Origin: Leptospiraceae bacterium
GTDB taxonomy: Bacteria > Spirochaetota > Leptospiria > Leptospirales > Leptonemataceae
Direction of reading: 5' to 3'
NCBI GenBank assembly: GCA_020440935.1
Contig: JAGRNC010000170.1
Span: 1 to 6,037, forward strand
Length of the DNA stretch: 6,037 bases
Shown: piece by piece, positions 1-5,599 of the stretch
Numbering within the stretch: position 1 is the stretch's first letter
How the letters are laid out: every line of letters starts with the position of its first letter
Made by a program: the position numbers and the translations under genes
Notes under the pieces: model-generated
The model's input: the letters and a program-made list of their open reading frames with translations, nothing else
What the model was told of the DNA's origin: nothing
The model's database searches: none

Positions 1-371
1 AGAAGTATTATACTCAATACTATCTAAATGACATATCGGTGCCCAAGGTGGGCGTGGAGTACAGGTGGAATGAGGCCTGGTCCTTTCGCCTTGGTTACAT
101 GCGGCGGCCCACGCCTTTACCAGATGACCTTCCGGAGGAAGTTAATTGGATGGATTCGGATCAGGTAAGTTACACTGCCGGGGTCAGTTATGCATTTATT
201 CCGGATGGGGCTAGCAATCTAAAATCTCCCATTCAGATTGACCTATCTCTGGAAAGCCAGCAGCTAAAGGCACGAACCGAGCTAAAGGTGCATCCCACAG
301 ATAAGAACCCCATCTATGACTACGGTGGGTCTGCTTTTCATGCCGGACTGGCCATCTCGATTTTTTTATGA
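1..371 (+). CDS. FadL/OmpP1-type outer-membrane transporter, C-terminal part (5' end outside window)
   Basis: The reading frame is open from the left edge (first full codon at 3) to a TGA at 369-371, giving the last 122 residues. A GTG at 39 is available as a start, but the frame continues upstream with plausible protein sequence, so this is a truncated view and not a small gene. The visible part has the C-terminal signature of FadL/OmpP1/TodX porins: a strand of the type GVEYRWNEAWSFRLGY, then a Pro-rich turn, then Asn/Asp-rich residues leading into VSYTAGVSYAF, and a final hydrophobic strand AGLAISIFL. Family members form 14-stranded outer-membrane barrels that import long-chain fatty acids or other hydrophobic compounds. 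The family call is from recalled pattern; the substrate cannot be told. dinB follows 50 nt downstream on the same strand, and I see no terminator between them. Confidence 0.75.
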   Translation, partial: KYYTQYYLNDISVPKVGVEYRWNEAWSFRLGYMRRPTPLPDDLPEEVNWMDSDQVSYTAGVSYAFIPDGASNLKSPIQIDLSLESQQLKARTELKVHPTDKNPIYDYGGSAFHAGLAISIFL

Positions 372-401
372 AATGTATGTTTGCTGCTTGTCTGTAAAGT
401 A

Positions 402-435
402 GTTTGGCGCTCCGTGGAGCTATGGAGCGCCGAAT
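402..435 (+). promoter_or_regulatory. Stem-loop enclosing the dinB ribosome binding site and start codon
   Basis: A perfect 8-bp inverted repeat pairs 406-413 (GGCGCTCC) with 424-431 (GGAGCGCC). In RNA it extends outward with two U-A and two G-U pairs to 402/435, giving 12 pairs around a 10-nt loop (414-423). The loop contains the GGAG ribosome binding site and the A and U of the AUG; the G is the first stem base. The structure is seen in the sequence. A role in tuning dinB translation is inference. Confidence 0.5.
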
Positions 436-1630
436 CATCCACGCCGATATGGATGCTTTCTACGCCTCGATTGAGGAATTGGACCATCCCCAGTGGGCAA
501 GCCGACCTCTGGTGGTTGGTGCAGACCCCAGGGGCGGGAACGGTCGGGGCGTAGTATCCACCTGCAATTACAAAGCCAGAAAATTCGGCATTCGCTCTGC
601 AATGCCGGTATCGCGGGCCTATCAACTCTGTCCGGATGCATTGTTTGTCCCGCCCCGGATGGATCGATACATGAGCATTTCCGGGCAGATTATGGATGTG
701 TTTCGGCAATTCTCTCCCAGCATCGAACCGCTGAGCCTGGATGAGGCCTTTCTGGATTGTTCCGGCACCGATCGTCTATTCGGCGATTCGTTTGCTCTGG
801 GAAAAGCCATCAAGCGGGCAGTGCTGGATCGCACCGGCCTGCGGGTCTCTATCGGCGTATCCAGCATCAAGTTCATCGCAAAGATTGCATCGGATTTAGA
901 AAAGCCGGACGGTCTGGTGGTTGTGCAGCCAGGCACCGAGCTATCTTTCCTTAACCCCCTTCCGATTGAAAGGCTCTGGGGCGCTGGCCCGAGAACGTGC
1001 AAAATATTGAAAGAGGCAGGCATATATACCATAGGTCAGCTTGCAGAGAGGCCTCTGGACAGCCTTCCAGGCCAGGGGAAATCCAAAATCTGGACGCATT
1101 TACATCGGCTTTCGCATGCCCTGGACGATAGAGGGGTCGATCCGGAAAGGGAGCGAAAATCGGTGGCCGAGGAACGAACGTTCGCTGTAGACATTGAAGA
1201 TGAGCAGCGCCTGGAACGCTGGCTGGTGGATCTGGCGGGAGAGCTGGCCTATCGACTCAGAAAGAATAGCTTTCTTGGTCGCACTGTAACTCTCAAGTAC
1301 CGATTCTCTGGCTTCGAAACCCATACGCGGAGCAAGACCATTTCTTCGCCGGTACAAACAGAAATACAGCTGCGGACTCTGGCGCTGGAACTCTGGAAAT
1401 CAGTGGATCGAAAAAATCGGGCGATTCGACTTCTTGGGATTTCGGTTTCGCACAGCGCCGATGCAAAGGTCGCCGAGGTTCAGCCAACCTTATTTCCTGT
1501 GTCTGAGCATGATGACGCGCCGGCCATAGCGGAGAAGGACGCAAAGCTTGAGTCTACCATTGACTCGGTGAATGCCCGCTTTGGCTTTAAAATGCGGCGC
1601 GGGCTTGGTCATGCGGATTACGGTGCGTAA
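422..1630 (+). CDS. dinB: DNA polymerase IV (Y-family translesion polymerase)
   Basis: This 402-residue protein is a Y-family DNA polymerase that copies past damaged template bases with low fidelity. The N-terminus has the family motif HADMDAFYASIE, giving catalytic Asp9 and Tyr14 at the steric-gate position. The second catalytic motif SLDEAFLD supplies Asp107 and Glu108. The palm/fingers motif STCNYKARKFGIRSAMP and the helix-hairpin-helix-type segment LWGAGPRTCKILKEAGIYTIGQLA follow in the expected order, then the little-finger domain. QPTLF at 354-358 matches the QxxLF sliding-clamp-binding motif. About 44 residues follow it, including TIDSVNARFG, a common Pol IV tail. A TTG at 404 would add six residues (MALRGA). 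I chose ATG 422 because it gives the canonical N-terminus and has GGAG at 416-419, although only 2 nt away. No classical LexA box was recognised upstream. The 3' end overlaps the convergent barrel gene by 13 bp. Confidence 0.96.
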   Translation: MERRIIHADMDAFYASIEELDHPQWASRPLVVGADPRGGNGRGVVSTCNYKARKFGIRSAMPVSRAYQLCPDALFVPPRMDRYMSISGQIMDVFRQFSPSIEPLSLDEAFLDCSGTDRLFGDSFALGKAIKRAVLDRTGLRVSIGVSSIKFIAKIASDLEKPDGLVVVQPGTELSFLNPLPIERLWGAGPRTCKILKEAGIYTIGQLAERPLDSLPGQGKSKIWTHLHRLSHALDDRGVDPERERKSVAEERTFAVDIEDEQRLERWLVDLAGELAYRLRKNSFLGRTVTLKYRFSGFETHTRSKTISSPVQTEIQLRTLALELWKSVDRKNRAIRLLGISVSHSADAKVAEVQPTLFPVSEHDDAPAIAEKDAKLESTIDSVNARFGFKMRRGLGHADYGA

Positions 1631-2475
1631 AGAGACATGGTCAGTCCTATTGTGGCATAGTTCGTAGTGAGGTTCCGGGAAGAAAACTGATCCGAGTTTA
1701 GCGTACGGCCCAGGGAAGTGAGCTCCAGATTAATAGCAAGCTCTGAGCCAAGATAGAAATTTAGACCAAATGATCCTCCGTAAATGAGACCCCGGGCATT
1801 GCTCAGTTTGTTCTCGTAAACATAAGGATCTTGCAGAACATACTGGTGGGCGAACCCACTTGCGAAAGTTATGCCCGCGCGTAGCTTAAAATATGGATCA
1901 ACTATGCTCCGTGGGTTAGGATGGAAGCTGACGAATCCCATCAGGCCACCTTCCGAATAGACTGTCTTACGATCCGGGTAGTCGAGAATTCGATTTCCGT
2001 TCGAGTCTGTCCAGGGAAGCAGTTCCTGTCTACGGGCATCGATTGCCGAAGCAAAAAGGCCGCCTCCCGCCCCAAATCGCTCCGAAAATGCCGACTCCAG
2101 TTCGGCCAGGACAATGCCTCTGGATTGATAATTGGCGTTGTAATATCGTGCGGGAAACCCAAAAATATCGGATGAAATTTCTCCTGTATAGACCCTGGCC
2201 CGCAGGTAGTCGTCGTATTGCTTTTCTGCATTAATAAAGCTGCCGCTGGGGGCTGACAATGCCGGGCCGAGCATGATGGAGAAGCTCATTCGCCCATCAT
2301 AAAATCCGGTAATAGATGTAGCGCCGGAGGGAAGTACCGAGTGATACGAATCCGAATTGTCGCCGGATTGTTGCTTCTCGATCTCAGCCGGAGACTGGCT
2401 AAAGGCAGGGGTTGCTAATCCGATTGCTGCCGAGAAGACTATGATCCCGAGTGCAGTGTACCTCACCATACCCAT
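1618..2475 (-). CDS. Secreted, probable outer-membrane beta-barrel protein, family not recognised
   Basis: I do not recognise the family. From ATG 2475 the product has 285 residues. It begins with a signal peptide: MGMVRYTALG, then a hydrophobic core GIIVFSAAIGLA, and a likely signal peptidase I site after TPAFS. The mature part has alternating polar/hydrophobic strands with many Gly and aromatic residues, for example DPYFKLRAGITFASGF, ARGLIYGGSFGLNFYLGS and a closing strand TNYATIGLTMSLYAP, as in small outer-membrane barrels. A loop SNGNRILDYPD is acidic and resembles a Ca-binding turn, but this is weak. The frame is open further upstream: ATG 2556 and TTG 2568 would give 312 or 316 residues with a long n-region. 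They sit 15 and 3 nt after the stop of the small upstream gene, which favours an operon reading. No strong ribosome binding site decides between the starts. It is the last gene of the minus-strand block, with no convincing terminator before dinB. Confidence 0.72.
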   Translation of the reverse strand: MGMVRYTALGIIVFSAAIGLATPAFSQSPAEIEKQQSGDNSDSYHSVLPSGATSITGFYDGRMSFSIMLGPALSAPSGSFINAEKQYDDYLRARVYTGEISSDIFGFPARYYNANYQSRGIVLAELESAFSERFGAGGGLFASAIDARRQELLPWTDSNGNRILDYPDRKTVYSEGGLMGFVSFHPNPRSIVDPYFKLRAGITFASGFAHQYVLQDPYVYENKLSNARGLIYGGSFGLNFYLGSELAINLELTSLGRTLNSDQFSSRNLTTNYATIGLTMSLYAP

Positions 2476-2571
2476 TGGACGCAATTGCCGAAGAAAAGTT
2501 GCTGTATTCTTCGGAAGGATCGGATCTGGAGAAGCATTGAGTCTTAGAAATGCCATCCGTCCGGACAAGCG

Positions 2572-2742
2572 CTAGATTTCGATTTTCTCCATAGCCTGAC
2601 TAATCTGGTTCGCAATTTCCTGGCCATGCTTGGAGCCCTGGGTTCCGTACAATGCACAGGCATCTTTTATGACTTTCAGATCCTTGAAATTCAGATCGGC
2701 GATCCCAAAGGACTTGCCATCTTTCATCTTTACAACTCGCAT
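2572..2742 (-). CDS. Small 56-residue protein of unknown function
   Basis: I do not recognise this protein. It runs from ATG 2742 to TAG 2572. The N-terminus (MRVVKMKDGKSFG) could form a short beta hairpin. It is followed by a probable helix DLKVIKDACALYG with the single Cys29, a Gly/Ser/Lys turn, and a second amphipathic helix KHGQEIANQISQAMEKIEI. There is no signal peptide or membrane segment, so it should be cytoplasmic. A TTG at 2763 would add seven residues, and ATG 2727 would remove five; no clear ribosome binding site decides. It lies 56 nt after the protease stop and directly before the barrel gene, all on the minus strand, so co-transcription is likely. The regular helical pattern and the way the frame fills the gap between two genes argue that it is real, but coding status is inference. 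Confidence 0.55.
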   Translation of the reverse strand: MRVVKMKDGKSFGIADLNFKDLKVIKDACALYGTQGSKHGQEIANQISQAMEKIEI

Positions 2743-2798
2743 AGATTCATACTCAGGACTCAATCGCCACAGTCAAGTAGCCATATAGGGACAGGGTT

Positions 2799-3518
2799 CT
2801 AGCGGGCGAAATCAAGGACCAGGTCTGCAGGTATCGCAAGGCCCGTACCGGTGTTTGCTGCATATCCGTAAGCCGCGCGGTTAATTCCCACGAATGAGCC
2901 ATCCAGGGTGAAAACCGGAGCGCCCGACATCCCGGGAAAGGTGACCCCCTGAATCTGAACGAAAGCAATCTTTCCATTGGATCCCATGATATCGGATCGG
3001 GAGGAATGCGAAACATATCCCTGAAAAAAGCTGTCGTGCAGACCAAATGCGGCGCCGTAGGCAAAAATATGGGTTCCAGGAGCTGGGTGCGGATTGGCTG
3101 CCGTAATCTCCGTTATGTCTTCGCTGTAATCACTTGCAGAAATCCGGAGCAATGCCAGGTCAGCCTCGGGGTCGGTGCGGACAACAGTGGCAGCAAGGAA
3201 TTCTTTGCCGTCGAACGAAACCCGAATTTGATTCTCCCGCGCCTGAATAACGTGCAAGTTTGTAATCAGATCTGTGGCGTTTAACACCAGGGCTGTGCCC
3301 ACGAATCGAGGAGCGCCGGAATAGGCAATGCTGGCCGTTCTCTGAAGGCTCTTGCTTGCTACCTCGGGGGGGACAGTGACAGGCAGTTGCACTTCATGGG
3401 AGCAACCGGCTAGCAGGAGGAAGATCAATCCTGCCAGAAAGAGGGGGAGCCAGTGGCCCCCCTTGTGGATTGGAATCAGGTGGTTGTACAAGTAACTTCT
3501 GATCCGCTGGTAGTGCAT
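2799..3518 (-). CDS. Lipoprotein-anchored trypsin-like serine protease (HtrA-type catalytic domain, no PDZ)
   Basis: The 239-residue product starts with a basic n-region, a hydrophobic stretch (24-38) and a lipobox LLLAGC, so Cys39 should be lipidated and the enzyme anchored to a membrane facing the periplasm or outside. The catalytic triad is complete: His89 in TNLHVI, Asp120 in DPEADLALLR, and Ser198 in GMSGAPVF, where most HtrA/trypsin-like enzymes have GNSGGP. The order and spacing fit the trypsin_2/HtrA fold. The chain ends about 40 residues after the catalytic serine (FVGINRAAYGY, TGLAIPADLV), so there is no PDZ domain as in DegP. ATG 3518 is the only good start before the lipobox. It lies inside the 3' end of lipoprotein copy 1, giving a 43-nt overlap, with no close ribosome binding site, which suggests translational coupling. 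The substrate is unknown; neighbours suggest an envelope protein. Confidence 0.85.
   Translation of the reverse strand: MHYQRIRSYLYNHLIPIHKGGHWLPLFLAGLIFLLLAGCSHEVQLPVTVPPEVASKSLQRTASIAYSGAPRFVGTALVLNATDLITNLHVIQARENQIRVSFDGKEFLAATVVRTDPEADLALLRISASDYSEDITEITAANPHPAPGTHIFAYGAAFGLHDSFFQGYVSHSSRSDIMGSNGKIAFVQIQGVTFPGMSGAPVFTLDGSFVGINRAAYGYAANTGTGLAIPADLVLDFAR
3443..3462 (-). terminator. Terminator-like hairpin just after lipoprotein copy 1, inside the protease signal-peptide codons
   Basis: 3443-3447 (GGGGG) pairs with 3458-3462 and 3449-3451 (GCC) with 3455-3457, leaving a bulged A at 3448 and a 3-nt loop. On the minus strand the hairpin begins 14 nt after the copy 1 stop codon. It is followed by CTCTTTCT, a poor U-tract, so read-through is likely. 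It also encodes residues 19-26 of the protease. It may be a leaky terminator or attenuator; the stem is seen, the function is inferred. Confidence 0.35.
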
Positions 3519-4339
3519 GTTGTAGTTTCGGTTACTCCATCATAGGATTTTACCACCGCGCCATTCACTTTCACAGTGCCGCTTAGAGTAGAGGAAACGG
3601 TGCTGGTCGTGCTGGTCACGGAAACTGTATATGTACCGCTCACATTTGTTTCAATGGTTGTCGTAGAGAACGCCGCGCTGGAACCATTTACAGTGACACC
3701 TTTGTTCGTCACAACGCTGGTAGTAACACTTCCAATGGTAATCGGGCTGCTTCCCGAGGTGGTAAGTGTTCCAGAATAGTCCAGGTTAACTCCGCCTGTT
3801 AACACAGCCGATTTATAACCACCCGTTGCATAATCCAGGTACGTTACTCCGCAGCTAGCAAAGGTCACATCGCCGCTCTCGCTGACCGTAAGACCAGAGG
3901 TGAAGTTCCCACTCAATTTTACCTTGAAACCGCTCATAGTCATGGTTCCGCCCCCAGTGCAGGTGGCAGTTCCAGAAATAGTCATGTCGCAATTATATGT
4001 CCCGGAACTATAAGTGCAGGAACCTCCACCACTGTTATTCGTCAGGACTGTGGGAATTACGGAAGGATTGAGATCCGTTCTGGCCAATAGAGAATCCGGC
4101 GAGGCGGTTTCTGCGAATGCGGTAGTATCCCCGGAAGTGACGGACGTGGTCACTGCTGTGCTGATGGCCGAGCTGACAGCCTGGGCCTGGGATGCTTGTT
4201 CCTGGCCATTTCCCGCGGCAGCGAGGGCCAGCAGGGCCAATGACTCGGCATTGTCGTCGTCCTTTTGCGTGCATGCGAAAGCAGTGAATAGTAACATTGA
4301 AGTCGCTAATGCCGCACAGAAGGTTGTTTTCTTCTTCAT
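3476..4339 (-). CDS. Ser/Thr-rich lipoprotein, copy 1 of a tandem paralogous pair
   Basis: This is a 287-residue predicted lipoprotein of a family I cannot name. The signal peptide (MKKKTTFCAALATSMLLFTAFAC) ends in a relaxed, spirochete-style lipobox with Cys23 as the lipidated residue. Then come an acidic stretch (DDDN, 27-30), a Leu/Ala-rich segment, and an Ala/Gln/Ser region to about 66 that could form a helical or coiled tether. From about 105 the chain is almost all Ser, Thr, Gly and Val in short SGT/SGN repeats, suggesting a beta-rich domain. Six further cysteines (108, 117, 127, 163, 275, 284) match those of copy 2 and could form disulfides. ATG 4339 has AGGAG at 4346-4350, 6 nt upstream. 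It is about 300 nt downstream of copy 2, which ends in its own terminator. Its own 3' end overlaps the protease start. Function is unknown. Confidence 0.85.
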   Translation of the reverse strand: MKKKTTFCAALATSMLLFTAFACTQKDDDNAESLALLALAAAGNGQEQASQAQAVSSAISTAVTTSVTSGDTTAFAETASPDSLLARTDLNPSVIPTVLTNNSGGGSCTYSSGTYNCDMTISGTATCTGGGTMTMSGFKVKLSGNFTSGLTVSESGDVTFASCGVTYLDYATGGYKSAVLTGGVNLDYSGTLTTSGSSPITIGSVTTSVVTNKGVTVNGSSAAFSTTTIETNVSGTYTVSVTSTTSTVSSTLSGTVKVNGAVVKSYDGVTETTTCTTSGSEVTCTTT

Positions 4340-4345
4340 ACTGTA

Positions 4346-4350
4346 CTCCT
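4346..4350 (-). promoter_or_regulatory. Ribosome binding site of lipoprotein copy 1
   Basis: AGGAG on the minus strand, 6 nt before ATG 4339. It fixes the start and is stronger than anything seen before the protease, the small protein or the barrel gene. Confidence 0.75.
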
Positions 4351-4455
4351 AAATTTCGGAAATTTTCTGCATAGATGGCTATACCCATTTATTCCGTTTC
4401 TGTGGCGTACAGGAGGGAATGTTCTTTCGAATAGTCAATCAATAATGATAAAAAA

Positions 4456-4484
4456 ATCGTACAAACTAGATCCTACGTAATCAA
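4456..4484 (-). promoter_or_regulatory. Candidate promoter for lipoprotein copy 1 and the downstream genes
   Basis: On the minus strand, TTGATT (4484-4479) and TACGAT (4461-4456) are separated by 17 nt, each matching 4 of 6 consensus bases. Transcription would start near 4449 after a T7 run, leaving a leader of about 110 nt. A second, weaker pair lies nearer the gene: GCCACA (4406-4401) and TATAGC (4383-4378), also spaced 17 nt. The gap 4340-4598 holds no other feature I can support. Confidence 0.35.
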
Positions 4485-4598
4485 CGATATATTACTGTGA
4501 CTTGTTTTCAATGATTTTGGGTCGATGTCTTTGCGTTACGAATGCGAAAGGGGACGTTGCCCGGCGACAATATGTTCACAAAAATCTCCGTACCGGTT

Positions 4599-4629
4599 AA
4601 AAAAAGACAGGGGGCAGAGGCCCCCTGTC
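4599..4629 (-). terminator. Rho-independent terminator of lipoprotein copy 2
   Basis: A perfect 10-bp inverted repeat pairs 4606-4615 (GACAGGGGGC) with 4620-4629 around a 4-nt loop (4616-4619). On the minus strand it is followed at once by seven Ts (4605-4599). It begins 10 nt after the copy 2 stop codon. Only the minus strand has the T-tract, so it separates copy 2 from copy 1. Confidence 0.93.
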
Positions 4630-4639
4630 GTCGCACCAA

Positions 4640-5488
4640 TCAGGAGTTGGTGCAGGAGAAATTCGAACCATCCAATGTACAGGTTGTGGTTTCCGTTGCG
4701 CCGGTGTAGGTCTTGACTGTAGCTCCATTCACTTGAACGGTACCGGTCAGAGTGCTACTTACAACGCTCTTCGCATTGGTGAATTCGACAATGCTGTACT
4801 GGCCAGAAATGTCTGTGACCACGGTAGACTGCGAGAAGCCAGCGTTGGCACCATCGATAGTCAGGCCTTTGTTGGTCACAACATTGGTTGTGGCCAGGGC
4901 CACAGTAAAAGTGGAGGAACCTGTAAGAGTCTGGGTTCCCGAATAGTCAATGCTTACGTCTCCGTTCAACGAAGGAGAAATGTAAGCTCCGGATGCATAA
5001 TCCATGAACGTGGATACACAATTCGCAAAAGAGATATCGCCGCTCTGCGAAATGCTCATGCTGGTTGCGAAATTTCCGTTCATCTTGATCTGGACGCCAT
5101 TGAGGGTTATCGTTCCTCCTCCAAGGCAGGCCGCAGTCCCTGTTACGACTACATCGCAAGTGTAGGTTCCAGCTGTAACTGTGCAGCTGCCACTGGATTT
5201 TCCGAGGGCGGTGGGCCACACAACGGGAGTGATGTGTTCGTAGGCCAGCATTTCTTCGGCCTTGTGCTGCTTGAGTAGCGCGATGTCACCGTTGACCGCT
5301 GCTGTCGTTACCGCCGAAGACACTGCATTGCTTACAGCATTTGCCTGCGATGCCTGCGTTTGACCTTGTCCGCTAAGGGCCAGGGCCAACAGGGCCAGTT
5401 GCGAGTTGTCGTCGTCTTTCTGCGTGCATGCGAATCCGAAGACTGCTGCCGAAATCGCCAGTGCGATGAGAATGGTGTTCTTTTGCAT
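4640..5488 (-). CDS. Ser/Thr-rich lipoprotein, copy 2 of a tandem paralogous pair
   Basis: This 282-residue protein is clearly homologous to copy 1 along its whole length. The signal peptide MQKNTILIALAISAAVFGFAC gives Cys21 as the lipidated residue, followed by TQKDDDN as in copy 1, then LALLALALSG and an Ala/Gln-rich segment. Residues about 70-97 (KQHKAEEMLAYEHITPVVW) are unlike copy 1 and mark the most diverged region. The beta-rich part shares SCT..GTY.CD, GGGT, a DYSGT motif, VVTNKG, VSSTL(T/S)GTV.VNGA.VK.Y and TETTTCT. Cysteines 102, 111, 121, 157, 270 and 279 match the six of copy 1. ATG 5488 is chosen over an upstream in-frame start at 5542 because it gives a clean signal peptide and has AAGGAG 6 nt upstream. 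A strong terminator follows, so it is probably a single-gene transcript. Function is unknown. Confidence 0.85.
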   Translation of the reverse strand: MQKNTILIALAISAAVFGFACTQKDDDNSQLALLALALSGQGQTQASQANAVSNAVSSAVTTAAVNGDIALLKQHKAEEMLAYEHITPVVWPTALGKSSGSCTVTAGTYTCDVVVTGTAACLGGGTITLNGVQIKMNGNFATSMSISQSGDISFANCVSTFMDYASGAYISPSLNGDVSIDYSGTQTLTGSSTFTVALATTNVVTNKGLTIDGANAGFSQSTVVTDISGQYSIVEFTNAKSVVSSTLTGTVQVNGATVKTYTGATETTTCTLDGSNFSCTNS

Positions 5489-5494
5489 ATCTTG

Positions 5495-5500
5495 CTCCTT
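5495..5500 (-). promoter_or_regulatory. Ribosome binding site of lipoprotein copy 2
   Basis: AAGGAG on the minus strand, 6 nt before ATG 5488. It decides the start against the longer frame that opens at 5542. Confidence 0.85.
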
Positions 5501-5516
5501 GGCATTTGTTTGTCGA

Positions 5517-5559
5517 TGCGAAAGGCGAGCATGCCCGAGCAATTAGCCTGCCTTTCGCA
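5517..5559 (-). promoter_or_regulatory. Inverted repeat in the leader of lipoprotein copy 2
   Basis: TGCGAAAGGC (5517-5526) and GCCTTTCGCA (5550-5559) form a perfect 10-bp inverted repeat around a 23-nt loop. It lies 17 nt upstream of the ribosome binding site, between that site and the candidate promoter, so it would be a stem-loop in the mRNA leader. There is no T-tract, so it is not a typical terminator. A role in mRNA stability or protein binding is inference. Confidence 0.45.
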
Positions 5560-5570
5560 ACAAGCAGGAT

Positions 5571-5599
5571 TTCGCACGGAAGCATCCGTGGTTTGTCAA
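5571..5599 (-). promoter_or_regulatory. Candidate promoter with embedded operator-like palindrome, upstream of lipoprotein copy 2
   Basis: On the minus strand there is a perfect TTGACA (5599-5594). At the usual 17-nt spacing the -10 hexamer would be TGCGAA (5576-5571), a poor match. Between them lies a perfect 6-bp inverted repeat, CACGGA (5575-5580) and TCCGTG (5585-5590) with a 4-nt centre. A good -35, weak -10 and a palindrome in the spacer would fit a regulated promoter, but the -10 is doubtful. Confidence 0.35.

Noticed and set aside
338..1032. Long minus-strand frames across the 5' half of dinB
   Set aside because: They are antisense to unmistakable Pol IV motifs and have no protein-like features of their own.
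1574..1604. GCCCGC/GCGGGC inverted repeat near the end of dinB as a terminator for the barrel gene
   Set aside because: The loop is 19 nt, the stem only 6 bp, and no T-tract follows on the minus strand. It lies in conserved dinB codons.
2753..3064. 103-residue minus-strand frame within the protease gene
   Set aside because: It overlaps the catalytic Ser198 region of the protease in another frame; the protease frame carries the triad.
4411..4445. AGGAGGG followed by ATG and eight codons on the plus strand
   Set aside because: The spacing to the ATG is too short, and the resulting 8-residue peptide has no downstream plus-strand gene to regulate.
4428..4951. 12-bp repeat CGAATAGTCAAT at 4428-4439 and 4940-4951
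   Set aside because: One copy is in a coding sequence and the other in the copy 1 upstream region. A match of this length is expected about once by chance in a 6-kb window.
4733..5278. 181-residue plus-strand frame antisense to lipoprotein copy 2
   Set aside because: It is a shadow of the repetitive Ser/Thr/Gly coding sequence. It has no ribosome binding site and no recognisable domain, and copy 2 is supported by its paralogue.
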